Part shown: positions 1 through 8,014 of the stretch, piece after piece
Layout: every line of letters starts with the position of its first letter
How positions within the stretch are numbered: the first letter of the stretch is position 1
Assembly (NCBI GenBank): GCA_015063795.1
Contig: SVTL01000010.1
Location: 1-64,000, forward strand
Source of the DNA: Oscillospiraceae bacterium
GTDB lineage: Bacteria > Bacillota > Clostridia > Oscillospirales > CAG-272
Reading direction: 5' to 3'
Length of the DNA stretch: 64,000 nt
The notes under the pieces: generated by a model
Seen by the model: only the letters and a program-made list of their open reading frames with translations
Database searches by the model: none
Told to the model about the DNA's origin: nothing
Translations under genes and position numbers: made by a program

Positions 1-1
1 T

Positions 2-163
2 GAATATATTGAAACGCAAATCAACCACATAGAGTTTTTTATGGGAAGATTGCACAATGCAATAAAACAATTGCGCAGATCGAACTCCGAGCCAAAATTG
101 AACGCAAAGTATGACGAATTATTTTCTTGTTTATCAGAGATGTTAGGAAATCATAATACATAG
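2..163 (+). CDS. C-terminal end of an unknown protein (5' end outside window)
   Basis: An open frame enters from the left edge and stops at TAG 161-163, giving the last 53 residues of a protein. The piece is charged and probably helical (it contains the segments IETQINHIEFFMGRLHNAI and KYDELFSCLSEML), which would suit a coiled-coil or helical tail. I do not recognise the family, and with the N-terminus missing no function can be given. The terminator at 318-349 is the first possible end of its transcript. The local base composition is more AT-rich than most of the window. Confidence 0.5.
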   Translation, partial: EYIETQINHIEFFMGRLHNAIKQLRRSNSEPKLNAKYDELFSCLSEMLGNHNT

Positions 164-260
164 GACTCGTTGCAAGCATGGTGTTAAAAGCCCGGTAGAA
201 CGCGGAACCTTTTAACTCCCATCATCGCCAAGAGGGTAGTGTACCCTTTGCAAAATCCGT

Positions 261-307
261 GCGCATCTAAATCAGCCACACACGGCTTTGCATCTAAATC
301 GGACACA
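261..307. repeat. Pair of imperfect direct repeats, possible IS end
   Basis: Two copies of a roughly 20-base unit lie side by side: GCGCATCTAAATCAGCCACA (261-280) and TGCATCTAAATCGGACACA (289-307). Read on the minus strand the outer copy starts TGTCCGATTTAGATGC. Several IS21-family elements have multiple short repeats at their ends and begin with TG, so this could be the end of an insertion sequence or a remnant of one. No transposase gene is visible inside the window. Confidence 0.35.
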
Positions 308-317
308 TATCACAAAC

Positions 318-349
318 AAAACGACCGCCTTGTGCGGTCTTTTTGTTTG
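318..349 (+). terminator. Intrinsic terminator
   Basis: GACCGC (323-328) pairs with GCGGTC (334-339) around a five-base loop, with A-rich sequence before and a T-run after. The A/T flanks also pair, so it could act in both directions. It separates the left-edge gene from the operon starting at 507. The stretch 164-506 holds no convincing gene, only the repeats, this terminator and the promoter at 422-450. Confidence 0.75.
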
Positions 350-421
350 GCATAGTTAATGCAAAGAAACAGCGCGAGCTCTTGTCTCTCCGATTTGGCG
401 AATCACTTAACGATCTCTCTG

Positions 422-450
422 TTGACTCTCCGTTTCATTTCTGGTATAAT
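422..450 (+). promoter_or_regulatory. SigA-type promoter for the 507-4604 gene run
   Basis: TTGACT (422-427), a 17-bp spacer and TATAAT (445-450), with an extended -10 (TGG before TATAAT). It lies 57 bp before the start codon at 507, and no other gene is between. Confidence 0.8.
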
Positions 451-506
451 TATCTTGTGAAAACATATTATTACCGCGACCGTAACATGACGAAAGGAGA
501 AGGGAT

Positions 507-1307
507 ATGCTTGAGTTCATGAAGAACAAACTTTTTTCGAAGAGGGACGCTGTGTTTCCCGCCCGCTTTTATCATAATCCCGTTTTGCCTGCCATCAAAG
601 CGTTTGTCAGCGGTGAGATGGATATCAAAGAGTTTATGGAGATTTATAAGTCGTCGGACGAAATTGCGGATTATCTGGATGCGGTTGTGGACTATATCGA
701 AAAAAAGAAGATCCCGATTCGGAGAAGAATCACACAGATGAAGGGTGTGAATGGAGACAGGCCCTTTGAAAGCCGATCTTACGTTGAGTCTTTCATCGAA
801 GAATATGCAAAACAGTTCCACTCTCTTTTTGAATATTATAAAAATCCGCCGAAGGTTGGACCTTATCTTAAGGGCTGCTCTCCTCTGACCGTATATGAAG
901 CCAATGAAATTCACGGCATCGTTGCGGATATTTATTATCAATTAGATCCCACCCTTGAGAAAACGACGAAGTATTGGGATGAATTTGATTTTTTGCTGGA
1001 CGTTCTTCCGGGATACCTTGCGGGCGGTGTTTCATCAGAGGATTATGTGAGCCGATTCATTCTGCCGAAATATCCGCCTTCGATGAAGAAGGGCGAAAGG
1101 AAAAAGATGGTGCGAGAGGCCGTCAAACAGGCCTTTCAACGGGAGTGCAAAGGGTATCCCCGTTGGATTCAATCGCCCGAGTGGCCGATGGGATGCGATG
1201 AACAGCCGATGGTCTATCTTGGACAAAAATCCTTCGGCGAGTATACCGAATACTATTTCAAAGACGCAGTTACCAAGTCGGAAACGACGGTGAGACAGTG
1301 TTATTGA
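507..1307 (+). CDS. Hypothetical protein, 266 aa
   Basis: The start is set by AAAGGAGA six bases before ATG and by the strong promoter upstream. The protein is soluble, with no signal peptide or membrane segment. The C-terminal part contains SPEWPMG, a short GQKSFGEY segment and YYFKDAVT, which resembles proteins annotated only as hypothetical, some of them near toxin-immunity genes. I do not recognise a catalytic motif. It is the first gene of a run on the same strand (507, 1343, 2179, 2663, 4203). The 19 bases before its start (490-508) recur exactly before the next gene. Confidence 0.7.
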   Translation: MLEFMKNKLFSKRDAVFPARFYHNPVLPAIKAFVSGEMDIKEFMEIYKSSDEIADYLDAVVDYIEKKKIPIRRRITQMKGVNGDRPFESRSYVESFIEEYAKQFHSLFEYYKNPPKVGPYLKGCSPLTVYEANEIHGIVADIYYQLDPTLEKTTKYWDEFDFLLDVLPGYLAGGVSSEDYVSRFILPKYPPSMKKGERKKMVREAVKQAFQRECKGYPRWIQSPEWPMGCDEQPMVYLGQKSFGEYTEYYFKDAVTKSETTVRQCY

Positions 1308-1342
1308 CCGCTGCCGCATGATCACGAAAGGAGAAGGGATAT

Positions 1343-2113
1343 ATGTTTTGGTTTAAGAAAAAAGAGAACAGAAAGAAACCGGAACCGCTCGAAACGGCAG
1401 TGGAACCTCCGTATATAAAGGAAACCGTTTGCTATGAATGCTACGAAACAGGCAAGATTGTTGAGAAAATGCAGAGAGTTCCCGCCGGCTTTGCAGCGGT
1501 GAAAAAATATCAGATTTTGTATGCGGAGGAATTTCCGAGGTTTCCCAAGCGGGCTTCGCCTATCTATGCGCTTCCGTTTGGCGAAAAGCCTTCCAAAATA
1601 TATAACGGAACCGATCGGAAAGGCATTTTTTTGGGAAAATTCAAGGCTATTCTTTCCGAAGAGGAGAAAAGGATCATCAAAAATATGTACGATGATGTCG
1701 AGACGTACTGCAATACACGTATGGCATCGGAAGACGCCTCTCTGCAGCATCTGTCTCTGCTCAAAGACGGAGACGATTATGAACTGATATGGGTACGAAA
1801 CAGCGGAGATGATGCGATCATTCCCGAAGGATACGACTTTATTGGCTACGATGTATCATATCCTCATGATTGTTCCGGCAGCTATTCCATTGTCAATGAC
1901 TGTATGTTTATCTGCCGTTGGCATGGCTGCGATAAAGAAGGAACACTGTTTGCAGACGATTTTTCTAAATTGAACGACAACGGATTGTTTGACGATTGGC
2001 AGGCGGCATATGACTATATGGTAAAATACGTAAGCGAGACTTGGACGGAGCGCGGAGACTATTGCATTTTGGAAATTTATAAAAGACACGAACCGGCTTC
2101 CGATCAGCTCTGA
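1343..2113 (+). CDS. Hypothetical protein, 256 aa, starts MFWFKKK
   Basis: The start follows GAAAGGAGAAGGG and is preceded by the same 19-base leader as the gene at 507. The N-terminus MFWFKKKENRKK is shared in pattern with the 133-aa protein at 4203 (MFWFGKKERER), and the two may be distant paralogs. Residues 30-45 hold CYECYETGK, a CxxC-like pair that could bind a metal, and the C-terminal part is rich in aromatic residues (WHGCDKEG, FDDWQAAYDYM). No known domain was recognised. An immunity or accessory role is possible but is only a guess from the setting among small unknown genes. Confidence 0.7.
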   Translation: MFWFKKKENRKKPEPLETAVEPPYIKETVCYECYETGKIVEKMQRVPAGFAAVKKYQILYAEEFPRFPKRASPIYALPFGEKPSKIYNGTDRKGIFLGKFKAILSEEEKRIIKNMYDDVETYCNTRMASEDASLQHLSLLKDGDDYELIWVRNSGDDAIIPEGYDFIGYDVSYPHDCSGSYSIVNDCMFICRWHGCDKEGTLFADDFSKLNDNGLFDDWQAAYDYMVKYVSETWTERGDYCILEIYKRHEPASDQL

Positions 2114-2178
2114 AAAGACAGCCGACAAGGGTAACATCCATCATGCTCAAACATCCGTTACGATCTAAGGAGGAAAAG

Positions 2179-2649
2179 ATGAAGTATTTGATCAAACCGA
2201 TCGAGTTTGTTTCGCCGCTTTCCGCTCGTGAGGTGAGAATGGAGCTGGAGATGCTGTGCGGAGGTTTGTTTGACAGCGAGCCCTTTCGCGGAGAGGTGAC
2301 AGACAATTCATTTAAATTGACCAAAAACAGACTCATAGGCGTCGTCAGAGGTCTGCCGAGTCCGACGCTTGCGGGCGAGTATGCTGAGCAGGACGGTCAG
2401 ACGCGGGTGACCATTTTCTCAACGAATGGTGTTGTCAATTGGATCTTATTGATTTTTTTCTTTTCGGCGTTGATCCCTTCGTTTCTTTCCGGATTGGTTT
2501 CTGCTTTTGCCGAAGGATGGATGACGGTGTTGTCCATCTTGCTGAGCCATGCTGTTTTGGGTGTCGTGATCGTAGAATTGTGTTATGATATCCCGATGCG
2601 AAGCTTTCGGCGGGCGGTGTCGATTGTTCGGAAGGCGCTGGAAGGGTGA
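2179..2649 (+). CDS. Small membrane protein, 156 aa
   Basis: I chose the ATG at 2179 because TAAGGAGGAAAAG sits just before it. An in-frame ATG at 2143 has no ribosome binding site. Two hydrophobic segments near residues 91-110 (WILLIFFFSALIPSF) and 118-142 suggest a hairpin membrane anchor, with a soluble N-terminal domain of about 85 residues and a short C-terminal tail rich in Arg and Lys. No family was recognised. The next gene starts 13 bases after its stop, so the two are very likely co-transcribed. Confidence 0.65.
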   Translation: MKYLIKPIEFVSPLSAREVRMELEMLCGGLFDSEPFRGEVTDNSFKLTKNRLIGVVRGLPSPTLAGEYAEQDGQTRVTIFSTNGVVNWILLIFFFSALIPSFLSGLVSAFAEGWMTVLSILLSHAVLGVVIVELCYDIPMRSFRRAVSIVRKALEG

Positions 2650-2662
2650 AAGGAGACAGACC

Positions 2663-3991
2663 ATGAGACGATACATAACGCTTCCCAATGCGGTGTGGTT
2701 TCTTTTGACTCTTGCACTGCTCAACAGTTATGTGCTTGTCCGACAGTCACTGTATTGGCTGATCGGGATCCTTCCGCTTTTTCTTCTGCTGAATCTGCTT
2801 GCAGGCATGAGAATCCGCGGAACAAAGAGCCTGCGCCTGAGGGTGTGCCATCACGGGACGGTTCTTTTGGTGCTGTTTGTCTTTTCTCTGATTCCCTCCC
2901 TGCTCTGGCATGTTCTATTGGCTTTTCGGGTGCTTGGCGGCGGGGTTCGGGATTTGCTGTTCAGCGCCTTGTTCTGCACCGTTTTATCGGCGATCCTGTT
3001 CTGGAACGGCATTTTGTGCGTTTATGCCACCTCGACGCAAATGGGCATAAAATGGCGCGTGATCGGTGCTTTGTGCGGGATGATCCCGATCCTGAATCTG
3101 ATGGTTCTGTCCAAGATCATACGCCTTACCTCCGGTGAGGTGGAATTTGAAATGGAAAAGGAGCGTGTGGCATCCGATCCCGCTTTGTCTTCGATCTGCA
3201 AGACCAAGTATCCGCTTGTGCTCATTCACGGCGTTTTCTTCCGCGACAGCAAGCTGTTCAACTATTGGGGGAGAGTGCCGCGCACGCTTATCATGCACGG
3301 CGCGACTGTTTATTACGGCCAGCATCAGTCGGCATTGACCGTGAAGGAGAGCGCGCGGGAGCTGACCGCACGCATCAAGCTGATCGTTGAGCGCTCCGGC
3401 TGTGAAAAGGTCAATGTGATCGCGCATTCAAAGGGCGGGCTGGATTGCCGCTATGCCATATCCGAATTCGGTCTGGCGCCGTACATCGCCTCGCTGACCA
3501 CCGTCAACACCCCGCACCGAGGCTGTTTGTTTGCGGATAAGCTTTTGACTGCGATCCCCGACCGTGTCAAGGAAAAGATGGCCAATGCCTATAACGTCAC
3601 GCTGCGCGCACTGGGGGACGAAACCCCCGACTTTCTTGCGGCTGTCGGCGACCTGACCGCAGAAGCCTGCCAAAAACGAAACGAGATGCTGACCTTCCCC
3701 GAAGGGATCTATGCCCAAAGCGTCGGATCGGTGCTGAGCCATCCGCGGAAGGGGCAATTCCCGCTCAACCTGTCTTACCGCTATGTGAAGCACTTTGACG
3801 GAGAAAACGACGGTCTGGTGGGGGAGGCCTCGTTTGCATGGGGAGAAAAGTACACCCTGCTGCGCACGGCCGGCAATCGCGGCATTTCCCATGGGGATAT
3901 GATCGACCTCAACCGCGAAAACATAAGTGATTTTGATGTCCGCGCGTTTTACACCGATCTGGTCAGCGATCTGCGGACAAGAGGGCTGTAA
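2663..3991 (+). CDS. Membrane-anchored alpha/beta-hydrolase, lipase-like
   Basis: The start at 2663 has AAAGGAGACAGACC before it. The protein has 442 residues. About five hydrophobic segments fill residues 8-150, followed by a soluble alpha/beta-hydrolase domain. LIHGVFFRD (about 187-195) fits the oxyanion-hole strand. AHSKGG (254-259) holds the nucleophile Ser256 in a GxSxG-like elbow with A in place of the first G, as in many bacterial triacylglycerol lipases. NTPHRG follows as in that group. Asp in FDGENDGLVG and His in SHGD are good candidates for the rest of the triad. A membrane-bound lipase or esterase is the best call. Substrate and side of the membrane are unknown. Confidence 0.8.
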   Translation: MRRYITLPNAVWFLLTLALLNSYVLVRQSLYWLIGILPLFLLLNLLAGMRIRGTKSLRLRVCHHGTVLLVLFVFSLIPSLLWHVLLAFRVLGGGVRDLLFSALFCTVLSAILFWNGILCVYATSTQMGIKWRVIGALCGMIPILNLMVLSKIIRLTSGEVEFEMEKERVASDPALSSICKTKYPLVLIHGVFFRDSKLFNYWGRVPRTLIMHGATVYYGQHQSALTVKESARELTARIKLIVERSGCEKVNVIAHSKGGLDCRYAISEFGLAPYIASLTTVNTPHRGCLFADKLLTAIPDRVKEKMANAYNVTLRALGDETPDFLAAVGDLTAEACQKRNEMLTFPEGIYAQSVGSVLSHPRKGQFPLNLSYRYVKHFDGENDGLVGEASFAWGEKYTLLRTAGNRGISHGDMIDLNRENISDFDVRAFYTDLVSDLRTRGL

Positions 3992-4202
3992 GAACAACGG
4001 AGGAAACAAGCATCTGTGCGTGTGCTGCTTCGGCCATCGTTGTTCGGAAAAATGCTTTTTTGTAAAAAAGTTGATAATCCACACGACTTATGGCATCATG
4101 ATCTTACAGCGGGAAGAAGCAATCTTGAGAGGGAAAGCATCGGCTGTTTTTGCCGCCGCTGTGTCATAACGCCCGCTGTGTTATAACGAAAGGAGTCAGG
4201 AT

Positions 4203-4604
4203 ATGTTTTGGTTTGGGAAGAAAGAACGTGAGAGGAACGCCCCGAAGGTTGCCTCTTTTTCCAGCTATGATTTTAACAAAGAATGGTTTCTTGTGGAAAT
4301 GGCTTTCAATGTGTCCAGCGCGGAGATCGATTGGAGTGCCATCATCGTGCCGGATGAAAAGCTTGACAAAGAAAATTGGCAGTGCGCCTATTTGGAGCAG
4401 TATCTGAACAAAGACGGCACAGAAAAGATCTGCGATCTGTATGATGAACCCGATCCGGCCGTGAAGCCTTGCCGCGTTGCTTTTTTCCTTTTCAAGGACT
4501 GTCCCGGGACGCTGCAAACGCCATACGGCAGCTTCGATCTGACCAAGACCGAACCGCTCCCCGACCGTCTGGCGGGCATCATTGAATTCGAAGAAGCCGA
4601 TTGA
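4203..4604 (+). CDS. Hypothetical protein, 133 aa, starts MFWFGKK
   Basis: ATG follows AACGAAAGGAGTCAGGAT, a variant of the leader seen before 507 and 1343. The N-terminus resembles the protein at 1343. The protein is acidic, with no membrane segment or known motif, and ends IIEFEEAD. The 211 bases before it (3992-4202) hold no gene that I can support, only a 17-base near-repeat (CGCTGTGTCATAACG then CGCTGTGTTATAACG) just before the ribosome binding site. The bidirectional terminator at 4619-4661 ends the run. Confidence 0.65.
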   Translation: MFWFGKKERERNAPKVASFSSYDFNKEWFLVEMAFNVSSAEIDWSAIIVPDEKLDKENWQCAYLEQYLNKDGTEKICDLYDEPDPAVKPCRVAFFLFKDCPGTLQTPYGSFDLTKTEPLPDRLAGIIEFEEAD

Positions 4605-4618
4605 TTTTATACAACAAA

Positions 4619-4661
4619 GAAAACCTCCTCAGACAGACAAAAGCTGTTTGGGGAGGTTTTG
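4619..4661. terminator. Bidirectional terminator between convergent genes
   Basis: AAAACCTCC (4620-4628) pairs with GGAGGTTTT (4652-4660), and an inner stem of seven pairs surrounds an A-rich loop. It lies between the plus-strand gene ending at 4604 and the minus-strand MATE gene ending at 4673. Confidence 0.8.
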
Positions 4662-4672
4662 TTGTTTGCTTT

Positions 4673-6088
4673 TTATACCGCCGCTTCGGCGAGGAGCTTT
4701 TCCTCGGGCTTGATGATCTTCTTGTTCACGTGCCAGTAGATGATGTAAGAGGTGATGACGTTGATGATGTCGGCGGTGAGCTGAGTATAAGCAATACCCA
4801 TCATGCCGAAGAAGTAGTTCAGAATGAACATCACGGGCAGGAAGAGGATGATGTGGCGGATCAGCGATAAATAGAACGAAGCCTTGCCCTGACCGAACGC
4901 CTGCATCAGATTGACCATCTGGAAGCTGAGGAACATGAAGGGCGTGGCCAGACAGCGGGCCTTCAGATATTCGCTGCCGCGGATGATGTATTCGGCATCG
5001 GCATGGGGGAGGAAGGCAGACATGATTTCAGAAGCAAAGGTGCGGTAAAAAACGATGCAGGCAAGGGCAACCAGCACACCGGCCACACGGGCGGTGGAGA
5101 AAAAAGAACGCATCCGCTTGAAGTTTTTCGACGCATAGTTGTAGGCGACCAACGGCATCATGGCAAGGCTGATACCGATGTCGATGTTCAGCGGCAGACG
5201 CTCCACCTTGAGAATGATGCCCATCGCGGCGATGCCGCCGTCATAACCCGAAGCCAGACGGTTCATGACCATGTTGTCGATGTCGAAGAAGAAGGGGCTC
5301 AGCGCGGCAGGGACACCCACGGCGTACAGCGATTTCAGAGAGCTTTTCTGAAGCTTGGGCAGGCTTCTCGGGAAGGAGAGGACGGTGGTTGCCTGCAGCT
5401 TTTTATACACAAAAATGAAGTAGATGAGGGAGATGATGTTGGAGAGCATGGTGGCGATGGCCGCGCCCATGACTGCATATCCGTCGGGCATGATCACGAA
5501 CATGAACAGCGGGTCGAGAGCGACGTTTAAAAGACCGCCCATACTGAGACCGAAGCCGGCTTCGCGGGAATGACCTACGTTGCGGACGAGAGTGCTCATG
5601 GTGTGAGAAACGACCGTCGGCACGCCGCCGATAACCACGACGTACAGAAGATACTGCTTGGCATACCCGATGGAGCTGTCATCGGCACCGAGAAAGCGGA
5701 GCAGCGGATCCATAAAGATCAGGCAGATCAGAGAGAAGGCAAGCGAGACGATCACCGACATGCCGAGGCTGTAAGAGGCGACCTTTTTTGCCTCTTCTTC
5801 CTCCTTCTGTCCGAGCAGACGCACCACCAGGCTTCCGCCGCCCGAGCCGAAGAGGCTGGAGAGAGGAATGGTGAGCATGAAGACGGTCAGCACCAGAGAA
5901 GAAGCGGCGACCATCGCGGAATCGGAGGTGGTGTCGGCTTGTCCGATGAAGAAGGTATCGGCGACGTTGTAAAAGAGGGCGACCAGCTGGCTGATGATGG
6001 TGGGAATGGCCATCTTCATCAAAGCCTGCGGCACAGGCATTCGTTCAAAAACTTCGGTCGGATCGGCCGCGCGGGATATGGCTGCCAT
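4673..6088 (-). CDS. MATE family multidrug/cation efflux transporter
   Basis: The 471-residue product has about 12 hydrophobic segments in two similar halves, typical of MatE proteins of the NorM/DinF type that export drugs or metabolites using Na+ or H+ gradients. Recognisable features are PTIISQLVALFYNVADTFFIG near the N-terminus and VGVPAALSPFFFDIDNMVMN at the start of the second half. The start at 6088 was chosen because GGAG sits eight bases before it. The longer frame (to 6160) adds residues with no match to the family. It stands alone between two terminators, so context gives no substrate. Confidence 0.9.
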   Translation of the reverse strand: MAAISRAADPTEVFERMPVPQALMKMAIPTIISQLVALFYNVADTFFIGQADTTSDSAMVAASSLVLTVFMLTIPLSSLFGSGGGSLVVRLLGQKEEEEAKKVASYSLGMSVIVSLAFSLICLIFMDPLLRFLGADDSSIGYAKQYLLYVVVIGGVPTVVSHTMSTLVRNVGHSREAGFGLSMGGLLNVALDPLFMFVIMPDGYAVMGAAIATMLSNIISLIYFIFVYKKLQATTVLSFPRSLPKLQKSSLKSLYAVGVPAALSPFFFDIDNMVMNRLASGYDGGIAAMGIILKVERLPLNIDIGISLAMMPLVAYNYASKNFKRMRSFFSTARVAGVLVALACIVFYRTFASEIMSAFLPHADAEYIIRGSEYLKARCLATPFMFLSFQMVNLMQAFGQGKASFYLSLIRHIILFLPVMFILNYFFGMMGIAYTQLTADIINVITSYIIYWHVNKKIIKPEEKLLAEAAV

Positions 6089-6202
6089 GACAAAAAACTC
6101 CTTTTTTTGCGATATTTTCGGATACCCGAAGATTATACCACACAAAATGTGGAAAATCAAGAGCGTGTGTATGGAAAAAAAGAAGAAAGTCGGATAAAAA
6201 TA

Positions 6203-6247
6203 AAACCGCCGAGGGCAGTCGATCGGATGCTCTCGGCGGTAAGGTTT
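6203..6247 (-). terminator. Intrinsic terminator after the extended sigma factor
   Basis: ACCGCCGAG (6205-6213) pairs with CTCGGCGGT (6232-6240). On the minus strand it is followed by a T-rich tail and comes just after the stop codon at 6248. Confidence 0.85.
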
Positions 6248-7855
6248 TTAGTTCAGGACAATGCACATTCCAAGAGAGGATGCCTTTGGATCTTCGGGCA
6301 GCGTCAGAAACCCGTCTTCGACCAGATCGTGAATTGCCATCATGCGCATGGCGTACATTTCCATTTGCACATTATAGCCAAGATTGTCATGCAGGACCTT
6401 ATGGCTGTATTTTTTGAAGATGGCTTCCACGTTTTTGTACGCTTCTGTGACGTTTTTGGTGAGCTTTTCGTACTGCTTGAATTCGCTGAACAGCTGATGA
6501 ATCTTTCTAAGACTTTCGGATGTCAAGACGAGAAGATCCGAAACGATTTCGCCGTTCTTGTCTGCGTGGGCATATTTCCCGTTGATTCTTTTCCAAAATC
6601 CTTTTTCAATGTCGGTAAAGGAGGATGTGTTCCGTTTGTTGCGGATGCAATCGCAGAGTAAAAGAGCCTCTTCGTATTCGGGTTCACCGCATTGATTCCA
6701 GAGGGAATAATCGTTGTATTTATAAGCCCAAACGTGATTGCGACCGTTTCCGTATCCGTTGTGTCCCATCACGGTGTTTTCGGGAAGTTTGACCTCTTCG
6801 TATCCGACAAAGCCCCAAGATTCGCCGTTGGCTCGCATGGGCGGCGTGTAGATGTTTTCGCCGGCTTCGGTGTGATCGATCAGATCGTCTATCAGATGGG
6901 GGACCAGCCACCAGCGGATTGTGTTGTCGTCGATGTGGGGAGCGGCGATGCCCAGCCCTCGGATGGCTGACAGACAGTCGTCGATAAAGTCTTTCATCAG
7001 ACGGCTTCTTTCTCTTGCGTTTTTTCGCAGAGTTTGATAGACATCAATCCGACAGTCCTTATCGAGGATGAAGAAGTTTGTGATATATGTGTCTCCCTGC
7101 TTTTCCAGAAGTGTGGCGTGGTGCAGGATTTCCACCTCTTCCTCCATATAGGGAAGGGCGATGCCGAGCTCGATCGAAAGCTCCTCAAGGGTGGAGGGGT
7201 TGTTGCTTGCCTGGAGCAGAATGTTTTTGGGAATTCTCCTCTTCACAGCACTCCAGGGAAGTCCGCTTGGCTGTGATCCGCTGGCGGTAAAGGAGATGTC
7301 TTGCGGGGAATAACTGCGTTTTCCGAATTCTCTTGCCATGTTCATACCTTCTTTCAATCGTTCTCTTGCGCGGAAGAGTTTGGATTTCACCGTGTTCGGG
7401 GGAAGCGAGAGCGATGACGCGATCTCACGGATGCTTTTGTTTTCGATGTAGTAGGCAACAACGATGCGGCGGTAATCGCGTTTGATGAACGCCAGCTCGC
7501 GGCGAAGCAGCCTCATCTGCTCCTGACGGATCACGGCATCAAGAAAAGGCTCGCTTTCATCCTCGATCTCCATCTCGTCGAGGGAAGCACCGATGAGCGT
7601 TTCGTTTTGATGTCGCTTGTGCTTTGCCCACACGGCATAGCGGTTGCGTGCGATCTGCCACACCCACGCCGAAAAACTTGTCGGAATGGTGCCCTTGTGC
7701 AAGGCGGTGAGGATCTGAAGGGCGATATCCTGCGTTAAATCCTCTGCCTCGGCTGTGCTGCCCGTCTTTTTGAGACAGAAGTAAAAAAGCGCATTCATAT
7801 GGTGTTCGGTAAACTCCCGAACAAGGCGGTCGAGGCTATCCTTCCCTGCCTGCAT
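6248..7855 (-). CDS. Sigma-70 family (ECF-like) factor with a long C-terminal extension
   Basis: The start at 7855 follows AAAGGAGGCGAGCTC. An upstream ATG at 7912 lacks a site. Of 535 residues, the first 170 are a sigma factor: region 2 at about 18-85 (AEDLTQDIALQIL, AWVWQIARNRY) and region 4 at about 115-170 (YRRIVVAYY, IREIASSLSLPPNTVKSKLFRARERL). Residues of about 208-262 look like a winged helix (TLEELSIELGIALPYMEEEV, then TYITNF). The last 270 residues are of unknown fold and could sense a signal. No anti-sigma gene is nearby, so the extension may control activity. A second protein of this design is at 21104-22786. Confidence 0.85.
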   Translation of the reverse strand: MQAGKDSLDRLVREFTEHHMNALFYFCLKKTGSTAEAEDLTQDIALQILTALHKGTIPTSFSAWVWQIARNRYAVWAKHKRHQNETLIGASLDEMEIEDESEPFLDAVIRQEQMRLLRRELAFIKRDYRRIVVAYYIENKSIREIASSLSLPPNTVKSKLFRARERLKEGMNMAREFGKRSYSPQDISFTASGSQPSGLPWSAVKRRIPKNILLQASNNPSTLEELSIELGIALPYMEEEVEILHHATLLEKQGDTYITNFFILDKDCRIDVYQTLRKNARERSRLMKDFIDDCLSAIRGLGIAAPHIDDNTIRWWLVPHLIDDLIDHTEAGENIYTPPMRANGESWGFVGYEEVKLPENTVMGHNGYGNGRNHVWAYKYNDYSLWNQCGEPEYEEALLLCDCIRNKRNTSSFTDIEKGFWKRINGKYAHADKNGEIVSDLLVLTSESLRKIHQLFSEFKQYEKLTKNVTEAYKNVEAIFKKYSHKVLHDNLGYNVQMEMYAMRMMAIHDLVEDGFLTLPEDPKASSLGMCIVLN

Positions 7856-7949
7856 GAGCTCGCCTCCTTTCGTTTCATCCATATAGTGTGGACTTTTTTC
7901 ATTTGGTTGCATGGACGATTGATTTTTTTCTTTCCTTCGGATGGTGAGA

Positions 7950-7978
7950 TTGACGGCACCCGTTTTTTGTGGTATACT
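7950..7978 (+). promoter_or_regulatory. Promoter of the FkbM methyltransferase gene
   Basis: TTGACG (7950-7955), a 17-bp spacer and TATACT (7973-7978), with TGG before the -10. It lies 36 bp before the chosen start. Confidence 0.75.
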
Positions 7979-8014
7979 GACTCTGAGAAAAAACGAAACA
8001 AGAGGGAAGAGTCC

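Noticed and set aside
4157-4189. Tandem 17-base near-repeat as a protein-binding site
   Set aside because: Two copies are too few and imperfect, and may be a chance duplication beside the ribosome binding site.
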